Shown here: positions 33,636-47,113 of the stretch, piece after piece
Position numbering within the stretch: the stretch's first letter is position 1
How the letters are laid out: every line of letters starts with the position of its first letter
From: Glandiceps talaboti
Lineage: Eukaryota; Hemichordata; Enteropneusta; Spengelidae
Direction of reading: 5' to 3'
NCBI RefSeq assembly: GCF_964340395.1
Contig: NC_135566.1
Coordinates: 18,412,501 to 18,476,500, forward strand
Length of the DNA: 64,000 nucleotides
Translations under genes and position numbers: made by a program
Notes under the pieces: model-generated
What the model saw: the letters and a program-made list of their open reading frames with translations, nothing else
What the model was told of the DNA's origin: nothing
Database searches by the model: none

Positions 33636-34248
33636 GTTAGTGCAAAGGTAGCGACAGTGTTGGTTAGGCAAGTGGATATATATCATTCAGAAGGGAATAC
33701 ATGTCTACCTAGCAACAAGACCACACCTACCAAATCATGGTGTATATGGCAAATATTATATATACAACAGGAGTAGTTAGATATCTTCATTATTAAAGTA
33801 CAGGCTGATATAGGACAGCATTCGTTGAATTTCAATTAAAGGTTTTTTAATGGTTAGATATCCCTGTAGGTAGAAAAAATTGTTGAATACCAATTCCAAC
33901 TTACTCTAAATAAAATAGAGACAATTTGAGAGAGTATTATATGAAGGTTTATTGAATTGAAATTTATTCCACCAGAAATGAAACAAAATACATTCTTTGA
34001 AAGTAACTCACAGAATTCTCGTGAGGGCCATGGAAACAGTTCCCAGGGAACTAATCAAAGTCCGGTTCCAAGGACCAAACAATTGTCATTTTATTTATGA
34101 AAGCCATCAATGAAGTTAAACTCGATCGCAGTCGGCGTTTTAAGCATCACACGTTAGTCGGCGTCGGCATCACACTGAATACATCTATCTAGAAGACTTC
34201 ATATATTCTTTTCTTTATCGGATGTTTGGGCATTCAAAATAAACTTTC

Positions 34249-37200
34249 CTAACTTTTCTGTTCAATTGATCTCACCAGAATATCATGAACCTGAAAAGTG
34301 AAAGATAAAACGATAACGTCATAGCGTCTGTGAAATTTCTTCTTTTAGCAACGATGGATATTATAGCCTAGATGTATGGTATTTCATTGTCATTATAACT
34401 AGTTTGGAAGCTGGGTGTTGCAAGTCACTCACACACTCGAACTTAATGATCTGATGAATATATAAAATTGATAAATATGATGAAATAAAATTGCCCCAAC
34501 ATGGCCTTCAATGATCTTAGGAGCAAGATTAGTTGTCAATGTATGTATGTATATATGTATAAAAATTATGTATGTATGTATGTATGTATGTATGTATGTA
34601 TGTATGTATGTATGTATGTATGTATGTATGCATGCATGCGTGTATGTATGTATGTATGTATGTATGTATGTATGTATGTATGTATGTATGTATGTATGTG
34701 TATGTGTATGTGTCTGTCTGTGTTTGCGCGCGTGGGCGTGTGCGTGTGCGCACGCGCGCGTGAGTCCATTACAGTTGTTTTACTCCGTCTGTGTATGGGC
34801 GTCTCGCTGCTTTCAAATTGACCATTGTTTGTTTATTAGTTTGTTTGCTTGTTTGTTTGCTTGCTTGTTGTTTGTTTGCTTGTTTCAGTGCAGTTAAATG
34901 TAAATAACACAACATAAAATAAAATCACGTGCTCAGATACCACAGCAAAGTCGGACGACTTATTCAACTGGGGTCCAAAAAGCAAAGTAACAAAATTATG
35001 AGATGCAGGTTCGTTGGTGAATTTCGGCCTTTTTTTTTTTTTTGCTCATTATGAAGCTTCATGGTATGAGCCATCATTTGGTTAAAAGATTTTTTGGAAA
35101 TCGTTCATTTTTCCATTATTAAATTTGAAATGAAAAAACTCTAACGCTATATGTGTTTTATATGGTTTCATTCCTGAATGTTTATGTACAAAGATTTGCA
35201 TACGTAAAGAAGATTGACAGGAACGTTGATTACAGAAGAGTGTCTTTTCATATGCAAATGAGCCATAGCTAGTAGGCCTCTGTGCAATGACTGACGTGAC
35301 ATTATCTCTTAGCTGTGTTGTTGTACAAAACCAATCAAACTCGGTAAATTTGGTTATAACCAATATAAAGTAAAAAAATACCTCCTTTGAACCTGGACTT
35401 ATGCACGTTGATTTTGACCAGTGCATCGGCTAAAAACGTTACAGTAAAGCGGCCTACATTGCACTACAGCCACAGTCGCTTGTAAACTGTTATTCCTTTC
35501 CTAAATGGTACTTACATACAACACGGAGGGGGGGGGGGTATGACATTGCTACCGATTTTATAAGAATATCGCCAATCCCTAAAATAACGTCATTGTTCTG
35601 TATTAGGACCGTCACAGACAAGAATAAAACCATTTAGGAAAGGAATAACAGTTTACAAGCGACTGTGACTACACTAGTCTACAGCCTTCAACTTCAAGTG
35701 TACCCGACGCGACGGCGATGTATTAGATGACTGTTTTCAAGTACCATGCATGTAAAAAAAACCATACAAATCTCGAATATCTAACAGTATTGCAGGCTAA
35801 TTGTTTTAGCCGATCGAAAAAAAATGATGTTTACAAAAATAAAACGATTTAATCAACACGTTGGCGCATCGAAAATGAACCACGCTATCTTCGAGACTTG
35901 AGAGTTCACGTCAGATGCGTGACATTGCATCGGCGATTTCCGGGTATTACATTTCTGTTTCTGTAAGATTCATTTCACAGAACGTGGCCGTAGACTAGCT
36001 TTGAACTTTCGCGTTGGTGGATTTTGACAACGTCCTCTTCACATACTATATTATATTATTAGGGTTAAGGTCCTATAAATTGAGTGTGGCAACCACACTC
36101 TAACGATCGGCTTATCACGGCTCGATCCTTCGTGAACTTTCGAGACACGTCGACACCGAGTCACATGTACTGTAGTAGTATACGTGCGTAGCGTTGTTTA
36201 TTTGCGTCTACGATGACGCTGTCTGAAAGTAAACGGCAAAGAATTTGGCACCGAGCGATCCTCAAGGCTATTAAAGCTATAAAACGTAGATTTTGAAGGT
36301 ACAAGTAGTTTAAATAAATGAGGTAATGTCTACTACAACTCCGAGTATATAAAACGTCACTCGCAGTGGAAGAAAAACTGTTGACGTGAGTTCGTCAAGT
36401 ACCATTATTTATACCGTAGTTTTGTAACACTCCTTACAATTTGTATAACATTCCCGATGTCGTACGGTGTCGTGGTGTGGAAATTTGATTTCAGGGAAAG
36501 GGTTAACTTTTTTTTATTGTGTGTGTTCAACGAAACACCAACAACGTAGCAATGCCTAATACATGAGCAGGGATATGGAACGTAGCCCATATTCGAATCA
36601 AAACACGAACACCAACTGCGTAGAGCAAGGGCTTCGAATCCAAACCAGAAAGTATACTATGTAATGTCGAGAACGGCACGCGTACCGTATTAAAAGATTA
36701 AACCAAAGTCTCCACCCGTATATGAATAATAGATGACATGACACCTTTATCGCGGGAAACAAACACGTTTCTATCTGTAGCATTTCATGACACTCCTAAA
36801 ATACCCGATTTTCTTCATGTCTGTAGCAAAGCAACGTACACAACCAAGTGGCAAGGATTGAGTAACATATTTGCAAGTCACAGAAAAAAGCTGTTGCAAT
36901 GTCTGTCGAATTTGAAAGCCTTTGTCGGGCGGAAGGAGTCCAATTGTGTAAATTAGCATTTTTCTACGTTCTTTATTTTGTATACTGTGTAAACTTCAAA
37001 GCTATTTAACTTAGCGTCAGAACGTCCCAGCTGTGTCAAATTTGGAGACAATACTCGGAGACAGTGTGTCGAAAAAACGTTCCTCCGGATTGTTTAGTTT
37101 TTGAGGGAATCAAGAGATATTGCGTTGAGAAGTGTGAAAAGCGGTAATTTATGCAAAAAACACAAAAATACAACTTTGGATGATTATAACAAGACAATGA

Positions 37201-38519
37201 GAGACAAAATAAAAAATCCGGAGGAAAGTTTTTTTGTTTATGTACATAGCTTTCATTTAAAGTCGAAAAGAGGACTATATTCAACTGTTTGTAAAAGTTA
37301 AATAGCTTTAAGTGAAAATCGTCAAAAAACACAGTTTTTGGGTACAGATCAATAATATGGTTAAAAATCTAAAAAATCACCACAGAAACCACAACTTCAT
37401 ACAAAGACTCGACATAATTAATGAAAAAAATGGTGTATTTATCTTGTCTTTACTGTGAAATGTGATGGATTAAAAATGAGCTAACGAACCTGCATCTCAA
37501 CCTTAAAACAATTACACGAATAGAAGTGCAAACATATAAAAAGATAGTATACTGTAAAACACACTACATAAGTTGGTTATGTCTTTTTTACAAAAACGTT
37601 GTCTTTTTAAAGATCTTATTCATTTGAACCAGTATGTTAATATATTCAAATACTTATTGTCGGAATGTTTCGTCATATAAATTTAGTCCCCCTTCGTTCT
37701 CAGTCGAATGGTACCACTAACTTTACACCAGCTTATTGGCAGTACTATATAGTATTGTGGTAATCGAGCTCTTTCAATCTTTGCCCCCTGTCTACGGATT
37801 GCCTTGCCATCACTTCTTCTTCATACGAATGGTTTAAAAGCAATTTCAAAAACTTACCTTTTCAGGTCGTTTTATCATGAGAAATTTTTATATTTTTTAC
37901 CTTTATGCATGTGTACTTTTTTACTATTTTTTTCCTAATATCCGGACATTTTAAGTTTTTCAAATAGTTTTTTTTTGTTTTCTTTCGTGTTTGTTTCGTG
38001 TTGTCAGTTGTACAACGCAATGTGATTATATTATTTTAAGGTAATGCGCTTTATAAAATTAAGATTATATTAAGTACTCTTAGCTGAGATACAATAAAAC
38101 GCCATCAGATCATCCGCCTTTTCTTTTCATATTTGGGGGCAAATGCGTGGTGCGATCAACAGGCGTGCTTGCTCTTCTGCGATTGTTATATAATGTCTCA
38201 CCTGTACATGTAGAGGGGCCTTTAGCACATAAACAACCAGGTCAGAAATGTCCGTTGGTTCTAGACACTGGAATAAAAATTAATAAAGTAATACAATACA
38301 AGTCAAGTGAAAAGATTTCATTCAAAGCACAGAGTGAACGTTGTTCATGTACGTCCACTTTCTAAAATGAACATTCACAAGTGATATACTGACATGTACT
38401 GGAAAATATGAACATCCGTCTCACTAGAAGTACATAACATCATCTCAGATGATTAGTACAATATTGACAAATTTGTTAAAATGGGTCTTATACAAAATAT
38501 ACACCAACAACACTAATAC

Positions 38520-38550
<31 letters not shown>

Positions 38551-39433
38551 TACATACATACATACATACATACATACATACATACATACATACATACATG
38601 CATGCATGCATGCATGCATGCATACATACATACATACATACATACATACATACATACATACATACATACATACATACATACATACATACACTTGTGAGGT
38701 TCTATAAACGGCAATGACAACCTATTAATCTATCTCTTTCAAATCAATGATGGCACTCCAAAAAAGACGTTATCGGTTTGTTACTATATGCATTAGCTGA
38801 CCTTCGTGATAGATGTTATTAGTATAAACGTATATTCGATATCATATACATGTAAAGTCACACTGCCCATCAATAGTACCAAACTCATATATGTTTTCTG
38901 ACTTTTGACTTTCATGAAAGGTGTGCTGTACACTAACCTTTTTCTCGGCATAAAGTTGTCTACCTATATCTTCGCCGTACATACTGTAATTAAACCTTGT
39001 CTCCACATCTGCAGGTGATATCGCCTGCATGAAGAGAAACGATTAATATGCGAATGAAAGCTAGATCGATAAAAAAATGTAATCCATTGTTTTAGAGGAT
39101 AGAGAGTAAACTGATGGAATCAAACAATATTTATATAGGTGATACGACAAATCTTTTACCGGTTATCATGTTAGTAATCGTTCACTGGTAAATTTTGGAT
39201 ATGTTGAGTATTCATCATTCAATGATGATATGAACATACTCACTTGTCTTTACCTTTTGGTATTGGCTATAAGTAAATATTTAAATAAAACTATAAATGA
39301 ACGAACGAATAAACAAACAAACAAACAAACAAACAAACACATAAATAAACAGACAAACAAACAAACAAACAAACAAACAGACAGACAGACAAACAAACAA
39401 ACAAATAAACAAACAAACAAACAAACAAAGCGA

Positions 39434-39513
<80 letters not shown>

Positions 39514-42111
39514 AAAAGACGGGTGGGCGGACGGACAGACAGACAGACAGACAGACAGATGATGGATTTGAACTAACTGTTACTCTTATGCTTGGGTTCG
39601 AACCCCATAATTCTTGTCGGAGTCCCTCGGTGATACCCTTTATCATGTGTTTCGTTCCCGTGTAGAAATTTGTATCGAAAGCTCCCATCTCTATTCGATG
39701 TCCAGACATGCTGTGGGTGATACATGAGAAATAGATTATTGATTTATTTTCACAACAAAACATTTCACTTTTGAATGTATTGTTGTTCTGTTTGCTGCAA
39801 AAGTGTCCCAGTAATTCGTTGATGCTACATCATATAAAATGATTGATAGATAAAATGTGCCACCATTATGTCAACACTCAAATAGTATGGATTATTTCGT
39901 GAAAATATTCAACGGTTTTACTTCATGTTAAGGTTTGTCAATTTGTATCATTTAGATCAGAAATCACCCATAAATCTTCACGCTGAAATTCTACGAATGT
40001 CTATCTTTGAAAGGTTTTTGATGGTTATACCTGCTAATGTGTATGATATGACCTTCCTCTGTATTCTTCTCCCGCATTTGTTTAACTGCTTCCCTGGTAC
40101 AAATACACAGGGCCAGTATATTGACCTATTGAGAGACATGTTGGACTAATTATTTGGAAAACTCATGAACTGAGAAGTTATCTTACTAGTAAATAAGAAA
40201 GTAAATTTAGTGTCTTGTAAAATGTTAAATAAGTGTTTGCAAGAACTCATAGTTCGTCCCGAGGTCCGTTGCCGTGAGTTTTTCATGTATGTGTTAATGA
40301 CAAGTGCGCCTTAAAAGTTTTCAAGGCTATGCTTCGGAAGTTTTTTTTTTCAACTTTGACCTTATAAGCGTGTCTGACAATCAATATGTATTTCCATTTG
40401 ACAAATTTAAAGTGGCCTTGATTGACGAGAAATTATCTATTTTCAAATTGGATTCTTCACAAAATTTCACTACGTTGTCTTAGTCCGCCTTTGTCACTTA
40501 CATGTAATTATTAAACCTTTTTTGTGAAGCGACGTGGAACATTGTCTGTCTTTGTCGCTCAATTAATTAATTGCAAAACTATTTTTTAAATATGCAAACA
40601 GTTTGTTATTGAGGATACGTACATGAAGTGATTTGTGAACAACTTCAATCTAGTAATCACAGACTGCACTGGGTGTGATGTAGTGATCAAGAAAAAAAAA
40701 CCTTTCACATCCATATGGTCACGTGATAGCACGTACTGCATATTAAAAACTTACATCTAACATTTCTCGCCAGTCTTCAGTCTTTCCATCCAATAAAGAC
40801 GAAATATGGGACAGACCGGCATTATTGATGCACACGTCGACACCACCATCACTTTTCTTGATTTCATCAAACATTGCCAATATTTCGTGTTCTTGTCGGA
40901 GGTCACATTTGATTGGATGTAAAGTTCCCTTTGCGGTGGTTGATTTCAACTCGTCAGATAATTTCTGAAATGATAAAACCGTCAACACAATGGCTACATG
41001 AAGACAAGGATTAGTTGTTCCGTGAGTAAAGGGTTTGATTACAAATGTTCTACCAGTAGACGAGTAGTTAATAACTAATTCATAATTCGCCAATAAGATT
41101 TTGTCAAAGTTTCAAGTTCAATACTTTAGACTCGGGTTTTGTTATGTAGGGAGCCTTAACTTCAGTAATTACATCGGTACGAGGGAAATAATGCCCGGTC
41201 TGTTTCGTAAAATGTGACCCTCCCCTAATTCCGTTTACGAGAAAATGGCCCTCTCTCAATTTCCTTTCTCTAAAACATGACCCCCTTTTAATTAAAAAAA
41301 AAGCGACATGGGTTAAAATGCTGTCAGGTGTGAAATTGAGCTAATGAGTCCCAGAATTTATTAATGATAACTTTCCTGTCCCACCGTTGACACCACTTTA
41401 TCCCACTACTGCCACCTCGACTATCCCTTTCTACCACTTTACTTCCACTATGACTCTGTCCCAACACGACTCTGTCCAACCGCTGCCACCACATTGATAA
41501 GTTATCCCACTACTATCACCAGTGAATTTTTCGTGAAGGCACCGCATCCCATGTTTGGATGTAAATGGCAGAGCTTTAGGCCAGAAACCCAAAAACTAGA
41601 TGGGCGGACTACCGACATTGTCTGAATCAAGGTGAAAATCCCCACTCCACCACATTATCTCCAATACATTACACCACGCAGTCTCCCCTTCACACTTGTG
41701 AGGTCCACTCATATCTCCTCTCAGTACTAGCACCACCACAACTAACATTTGATTCACTGCATGGCGGTAAGCAGCGATTGACTAGTATCAACGTATTGAC
41801 GTAATCAACACTTTACGTGATAGATCAGGATACAAATTCGAGCACCTGTCTACGCGTGGCCACCTTTCTAAGTGATCTACTCCCCTTTTCTCGAATGGAT
41901 GTTCCCTATGCAATGTTTGGCCTTGACACGGGGTCATGTGACTTCACCGATCGCCCAACCTCATGATGAATGTACCTACCCTGATAGCTTCCACATTTCT
42001 ACCACATCCATACACTTTCAGTCCATGTTCAGCAAGGACACGTGCTATTGCAGCTCCAATACCAGCAGACGCACCAGTCACTAACGCAACACAACCCATC
42101 CAACGGTCCAT
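34249..42111 (-). CDS. DHRS11-like SDR, copy C (complete, 7 exons)
   Basis: Exons on the minus strand: 41980-42111, 40755-40964, 40031-40125, 39578-39710, 38938-39024, 38202-38267, 34249-34290. Total 765 bp, 254 residues plus stop, same phases as copy A. Catalytic Ser, Tyr-x-x-x-Lys (YTGTK), TGASAGIG and NNAG are all present. It is the most diverged copy: exon 1 reads GCVALVTG for GRVALVTG and CGRN for CDIN; exon 5 starts AISPA for SITPA; exon 7 has RSIEQ for RPIEQ. Intron 1 is short (about 1 kb) because sequence equal to copy A 5,990 is joined directly to the exon 1 block. Intron 6 carries a 2.5-kb TIR element. This is the copy most likely to be a normal gene. It is divergent from the P450 gene, whose start lies about 4.2 kb away. 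Confidence 0.88.
35471..35667. mobile_element. Nested hairpin MITE of about 197 bp
   Basis: 39-bp perfect inverted repeats at 35,471-35,509 (starts CACAGTCGCTTGTAAAC) and 35,629-35,667, separated by a 119-bp core with a poly-G run. It lies inside the 2.5-kb TIR element. No certain target duplication. Confidence 0.8.
36343..36355 (+). promoter_or_regulatory. TATA-like box inside the 2.5-kb element
   Basis: GAGTATATAAAACG in a locally less AT-rich stretch, followed by CGTCACTCGCAGTGG. It could be a core promoter of the element or chance; there is no long reading frame downstream. Confidence 0.25.
37680..38070 (+). mobile_element. Old LINE 3' end in intron 6 of SDR copy C
   Basis: Same coding relic and tail, just to the right of the 2.5-kb TIR element. 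A small duplication (TTTCGTGTTTGTTTCGTGTT) is seen here only. Confidence 0.78.
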
Positions 42112-42765
42112 GATATCCGAAGTAAAATGTTGTGCAGACAGATGTTGATTGATATGCGTTCCTAGTCTTGTCACCGTAGCTCTCTGAATGCCCAGATGTG
42201 AATCTCAGGTTTATAATGTTATAGTCAGACCAGTCTCGAAAGCTATCAAATTAATTCACCCTGTTAATTTTTAATTTTTAAAGCTTGTCCACAGTGCAGT
42301 CCATCTAACATTTACACGCACACAAACTTCAAAGTCAGAGTCAGATTCAAATTCAGATTCGGATTCAGATTTAAATCAAACAGGTCATGTCCGATTCGTC
42401 CGTCCGTTCGTTCGTTCGTTCGTTCGTTCTTTCAGGGGTGTAATGTTATCAAATTCGTTATCCATCGCCAAACAACGTATACAATATCCTTAAGGGGTCG
42501 GTAATTTTTAACTGGCCGGGGAGGGGTGGACAACGCCACTTGAAATGGAGGGTGGGGTGGGGGCACTTTGGGGATCAATGTCTTTGTCATTTCGGTGCTG
42601 GGAAATGACTCCTGAACAACTGTAACATCTATTCCTGGCGGGGATAATCTCTCCTGTATCCCGCTCACTCCACCACTCCCATCTGTATTACCTATGCATG
42701 CACCATCTGTGTAATTATTTCTCAAATAAGAGAGTAAACTAGACCACATAGTACTTGGTGTATGG

Positions 42766-44154
42766 TATTCATGAATAGACAGTCATATGTTAGGGGTACA
42801 CCATTTGATTTCGGGAGGGGGGGGGGGCTGGAGGATTTTCGCCAAAAAAAATTTGCCGGCCAAAAGTTTTGAACCAACTGCCCATTACATGCCCGATGTA
42901 ATTGATATCATTTTGCATTATATATGCCAGTTAACTCGGCACTTGTGTTTTCTGCAAAATTCTCATGTTTCTGTTAAAACGCGTACGGGACCTGATGCCA
43001 AACTGATTTGATTACAGCTATTGCACACTCAGAACAAACTCACCTGATCAGTTCCTTCTCGTGTAAGCAAAATGTCGTCTGAATTGATATCCTTGAGTGT
43101 TTAGGTGATGCTGGATCACTTTAGGTTGGGCCATGTGATGCCTTACAGAATGTGACTCTCATTGATCAGGGCCACTATAGGGACTGCATGTGTATACACG
43201 TTTTGTTTATTTCTGAATGTGTATTCATTTTCAGAGTCACGTGACATACACGGTTCAGTTTAAAAGTCAAACACGATAGAACAGTGGGTGCATACTTTAT
43301 AATTGGGTTTGTGCTATAAATGTGTAAGAAGAGATGATTTTTGGCGCAGGAATATAGGTACTCAGGGCCAGGTAGGGTTGCAATAAGAGAAACGTTCAGT
43401 AATTAAATGTGTTAACTCATTTTCAGACATTTAACCTTGTCAGATGAATAAGTTAAACCATTTACACCTTGTGTCACAAGATGATCGAGTAACACAGCGA
43501 ACTAGGAGACACTGTAATCAGCTGGGTATAACGTACAAACGAGACGACAGAGAGCAACGTATGATATTCAGTTGAAGAACACTGTACCTTACTGAAATAA
43601 TATTACAAAATTGACACGAAGCTTGAAATAAATAAAGTGGTACAATTTGTGCACGTTTAGTACATTTGTTGTGCGAGTGAATAGGTGGTCTGGGTGGGGT
43701 CTGATTTAAATAGCACACCTTATGATCCAAAATTAAAAGTGTAAGTTTTGAAAAAGATAGCCAAAACTTGAAGATTATGATGTCTAATCTATCTAAGAAA
43801 ATAAAAATCCAAAAGAGACGAGACAAGATGTTATAGGAGACATTTTCTATAGTTTTATTCCCTGTTTCTAAACATTTGACCTACATCAAACTGCATCAAA
43901 GTTTAAATTTGGTCATGAAAATCTCTGTACTTGGGTGTCAGTCTGTCATTGTACAAAAGGTCATTTAATGTAATTTTATCTTTGTTTCCACTTATTGTGT
44001 ATTGCAACTGTAGTTATTGCCGGTTGTCTTTTATTTCTATGTATATTTGTTTTAGGGTCCACGTTTATAGGTGTTCGTCACCTGTGTCGACTATTGACCT
44101 TTGTCGAGGTTAAATAAATAAAAAGCATTCTCACCTTCACGTCCTTTAAATTCT
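42766..44154. other. Intergenic stretch right of SDR copy C
   Basis: Poly-G run at 42,817-42,829. No exon or known repeat recognised in the rest. Confidence 0.4.
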
Positions 44155-44575
44155 TATTGTCATCATGCTATTGATGTTGTCAGACCTCAGTTGGGTGACC
44201 TCCCAGTTGAGAAGACTTTTAGGGTCGAAGAATAGATTATAAGGTATGTCGCCATACGAAGTAATCATATCGTTGTTTATGACGCGAAACAGTGTACTCA
44301 AATAGGCCGTAAAAAGGACTGGACCAAGAAGGCATAGGCGTAATCCTTGTGGGACGTCAAACTTCAGTTGAACACTTTCAGATAAATTGCCAGATACTAA
44401 GACTTTTCTGTGATCTTTTGGTGAGGTAAGAGGCTAGCCAATTGAGTGCGACCTTCAGTAGTCCAAATTAACGTTCCATTAATATTGTCTCCAATAGAAT
44501 TGCATGGGTCAACGGTATCAAAGGCTGCGCTTAGATCTAGTAGAACCAAAAGTGCGACTTGTTTCTGACCCATGC
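44155..44575 (-). pseudogene. Reverse transcriptase relic (LINE)
   Basis: On the minus strand VALLVLLDLSAAFDTVDP (RT motif A) is followed, after frame changes, by FDVPQGL, LLGPVLFTAYLSTLF and a degraded YxDD region. The middle of the RT domain only. Between SDR copy C and the P450 gene. Confidence 0.8.
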
Positions 44576-44839
44576 ACTCAAGTATATACTTAATTTACTG
44601 TATACTGCGGATTACCGCCATATTGATGATACCTTGACCTGTTCAGTTCATAAATTTGATGATTCAGCATTGACGGGGTTTATTAATTATGGCAATGATA
44701 CCATATACAGAAAAGCAGTCGATAATTTTGTACCATAGTGGGATGGAAATCTTCTGTATTTTAATGTATTATTAAAGTGTGTTAGGAAGAAACCTCAAAC
44801 CATCACATGCTATTTTCTAGTAGTGAGCCTCCAGTATTT

Positions 44840-46060
44840 ACAGGGGCGGAGGAATCGGGGGGGGGTCACATTTTACAAACATGTTCTTGTGGAGGGTCAT
44901 ATTTTGCATTACAATGTATGGGGGAAGGTCACATTTTACAATCCGTAGTTTTGTGACCAATTGAAGATTCAATTATTGTCAATTTGTTTTGTGTGTTTTG
45001 AGATGTAAAAGTGAGATGAGCACTCAACATTTAGTTTTACGAGTACTTTACATGCAAAAATACAAAAATTAAAATACATATATTGTAAGAAAATTGTTTA
45101 ATAAAACGATGCATTTTGTTGAGTGTACCATCTCACATTATCACTCACACTGTCACATGCAAGTTTTTATATCACATGATGACACAATGCAACTCATTAT
45201 ACCTGCAATATTGAGAAGTCATTTCTAACAAAACTGTTGCTTAAAAGGTGCAATGTTATGACTCCGTGTCATATGCTTGGGATGTATCAAGAGACTAACA
45301 GTTTCATGTTATATTTGAATGTATATTTATAGCCACTGTTTATGGTTTATTGTATGCACGTACATTTGTTGTATCGAAATTTAAGTACAGCAGGGTGGTT
45401 CATGATTTCGTTCAGTTGTTGAAAATATGGTGACCCCCACATTCACTTTGTAAAAATGATGACCCCCCCCCCCTTCTTTGAGTCCAAATTAAGGTGCCCC
45501 CCCCCCCGATTTACCGCCCTCCGGCCGTAAAAACTGATCGCTCCCTTACAATGGTTCAGGTAGCACGCTCATAAATAAAGCTGATAATTATGGGATATTG
45601 CCATTCCACACTCTTGTTCGATGAGATGGCCGTCCATTTTTGAACAACAAGACAGCATAGATATAAGACGTAAGTATCCATTTTAGATTTTTGGATAGAC
45701 TGTGACAATTGTGCGCGCACATACAGGTAGTGTTATGAAACGCAGTTTGTAAGATAAGACGTATCGTGCTACCCTGTCAGCTATCTACTGTTCCTTCTAA
45801 CATTTCGCCATATTGGAATGTACTAGTATTGAGGTCAACCTTTTCTGTGTCGGTTCCGTCAAGGCCGTATACTGATTTTTCCTATAGTATAGCCTTGTGG
45901 TGAGTGACGTTGAATGAATAGGCACAGTCAGTTTTAGCACAGATCACTTACCACTATTAGGGAGCCGTCATTATTTACGACCTGGGGGGTCACTCAAAAA
46001 CTGGGGAGTGAAAGGGGGGAGTTACCCAAAAATTGGAGAGTGAAAGGGGGTGGAGCTACT
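44840..46060. repeat. G/C-tract repeats of the GGTCACATTTTAC type
   Basis: 44,840-44,945 has poly-G followed by GGTCACATTTTACA. 45,428-45,546 is the complement of the same type and ends CGGCCGTAAAAACTGATCGC. 45,958-46,060 has GGAGCCGTCATTATTTACGA with GGGGGGTCAC. Similar pieces lie at 5,430-5,500, 6,100-6,190, 23,500-23,580 and, in P450 intron 6, 51,970-52,330. They look like ends of one dispersed element family. The intervening sequence holds no gene. Confidence 0.6.
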
Positions 46061-46157
46061 CAGAATTTTATATGTTAAAATAGCACCAGTAAGCATTCTT
46101 TTAGTCCTTGAAATTTAAAAATATCCAGGACGGGACGGGGGTTTCAAATGTGAAATG

Positions 46158-46165
46158 TTCCGTAT

Positions 46166-46240
<75 letters not shown>

Positions 46241-46242
46241 TG
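46158..46242. repeat. (TATT)n microsatellite upstream of the P450 start
   Basis: About 21 units, 80 bp before the chosen ATG. An upstream in-frame ATG would translate it into a FIYL repeat, which argues for the later start. Confidence 0.92.
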
Positions 46243-46322
46243 GATTTATACTCCCATCAAGCATGTATATGTATCGAAATGCCTTAATTTTTTTCATTGG
46301 CGTTTTCCATATAAGAATATTT

Positions 46323-47055
46323 ATGGAACTAACAGCGCATCGGATACACGGTTCAGGAAAAAGTCTGTTCCAAGTATTAGGTCGTAGATGCCAAAGATAT
46401 TTCCGAACGGAACGGAATGTATCCAGTTTGCAGTCCCAAGTCATCAACACGAAGGAAGATGCAGACACAAAGAGAATACCACGACCATTCAAGGACATTC
46501 CACGCCCTAAAATGTGGCCTGTCTTCGGATCACTTCTAGACTATACTCCAGTAGGTGAGACATCATTTTACCTAACACTCTTTAGAATTTCCGAGTAATA
46601 AATCAACATTATTACTTAAGAAGCCCCCCCCCCCTCCCCCGAGACTTGATCTTCAAAAGTCAACTATATCACACACACCTTTGTGTGTCATATAACGATT
46701 TGACCATTTCATGCACTTATTCCCTGGCCTTGTTCGGGCACTAGTAGTCCTTCGGGCTGTTATGTAGCAACTGTTTCTCTTGGCTTTCAGCCTCGCGAAA
46801 TAGTTGCTGCATAACAGCCCTCGGGTAATATACATACATACATACATACATACATACATACATACATACATACATACATACATACATACATACACACATA
46901 CATACATAAAGTGCCCACATAGCCAGGCAACAAGTGTATACTACTTACTGACCTGACGAAGCACTGTCAGCAGGGCGAAAGTTAGTCAGTTTCGGAAATC
47001 ATTTGAGTTTAGTTTTACCGAGGCCATCCAGATAAGTTTGTGCTTTCACACACAC

Positions 47056-47113
<58 letters not shown>

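Larger units (their letters stand above)
34999..37499. mobile_element. 2.5-kb TIR element inserted in SDR copy C intron 6
   Basis: Ends are 17-bp perfect inverted repeats (TGAGATGCAGGTTCGTT and its complement at 37,483-37,499). Unit 2 at about 25,408 lacks the insert; compared with it, unit 3 has also lost about 16 bp at the right junction, so no clear target duplication remains. Short reading frames only; no transposase recognised. Confidence 0.82.
33637..42765. repeat. Duplicated unit 3 (SDR copy C)
   Basis: Starts at the sequence equal to about 23,950 of unit 2 and follows it through exon 2. At about 41,788 it jumps from sequence equal to 5,988 of unit 1 to sequence equal to about 19,066, the exon 1 block. 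It lacks the 6-19 kb material of unit 1. Confidence 0.88.

Noticed and set aside
35082-37332. Short frames inside the 2.5-kb TIR element as a transposase gene
   Set aside because: The longest is about 114 codons with no DDE or zinc-finger pattern. Only a weak 27-codon basic peptide is worth following.
42787-44113. Several frames of 60-100 codons between SDR copy C and the P450 gene
   Set aside because: No splice-site support, no motif and no similarity to a known family by eye.
46155-46322. Upstream ATG codons in frame with P450 exon 1
   Set aside because: The farthest would translate the (TATT)n repeat into a FIYL run. The ATG at 46,323 gives a basic presequence of normal length.
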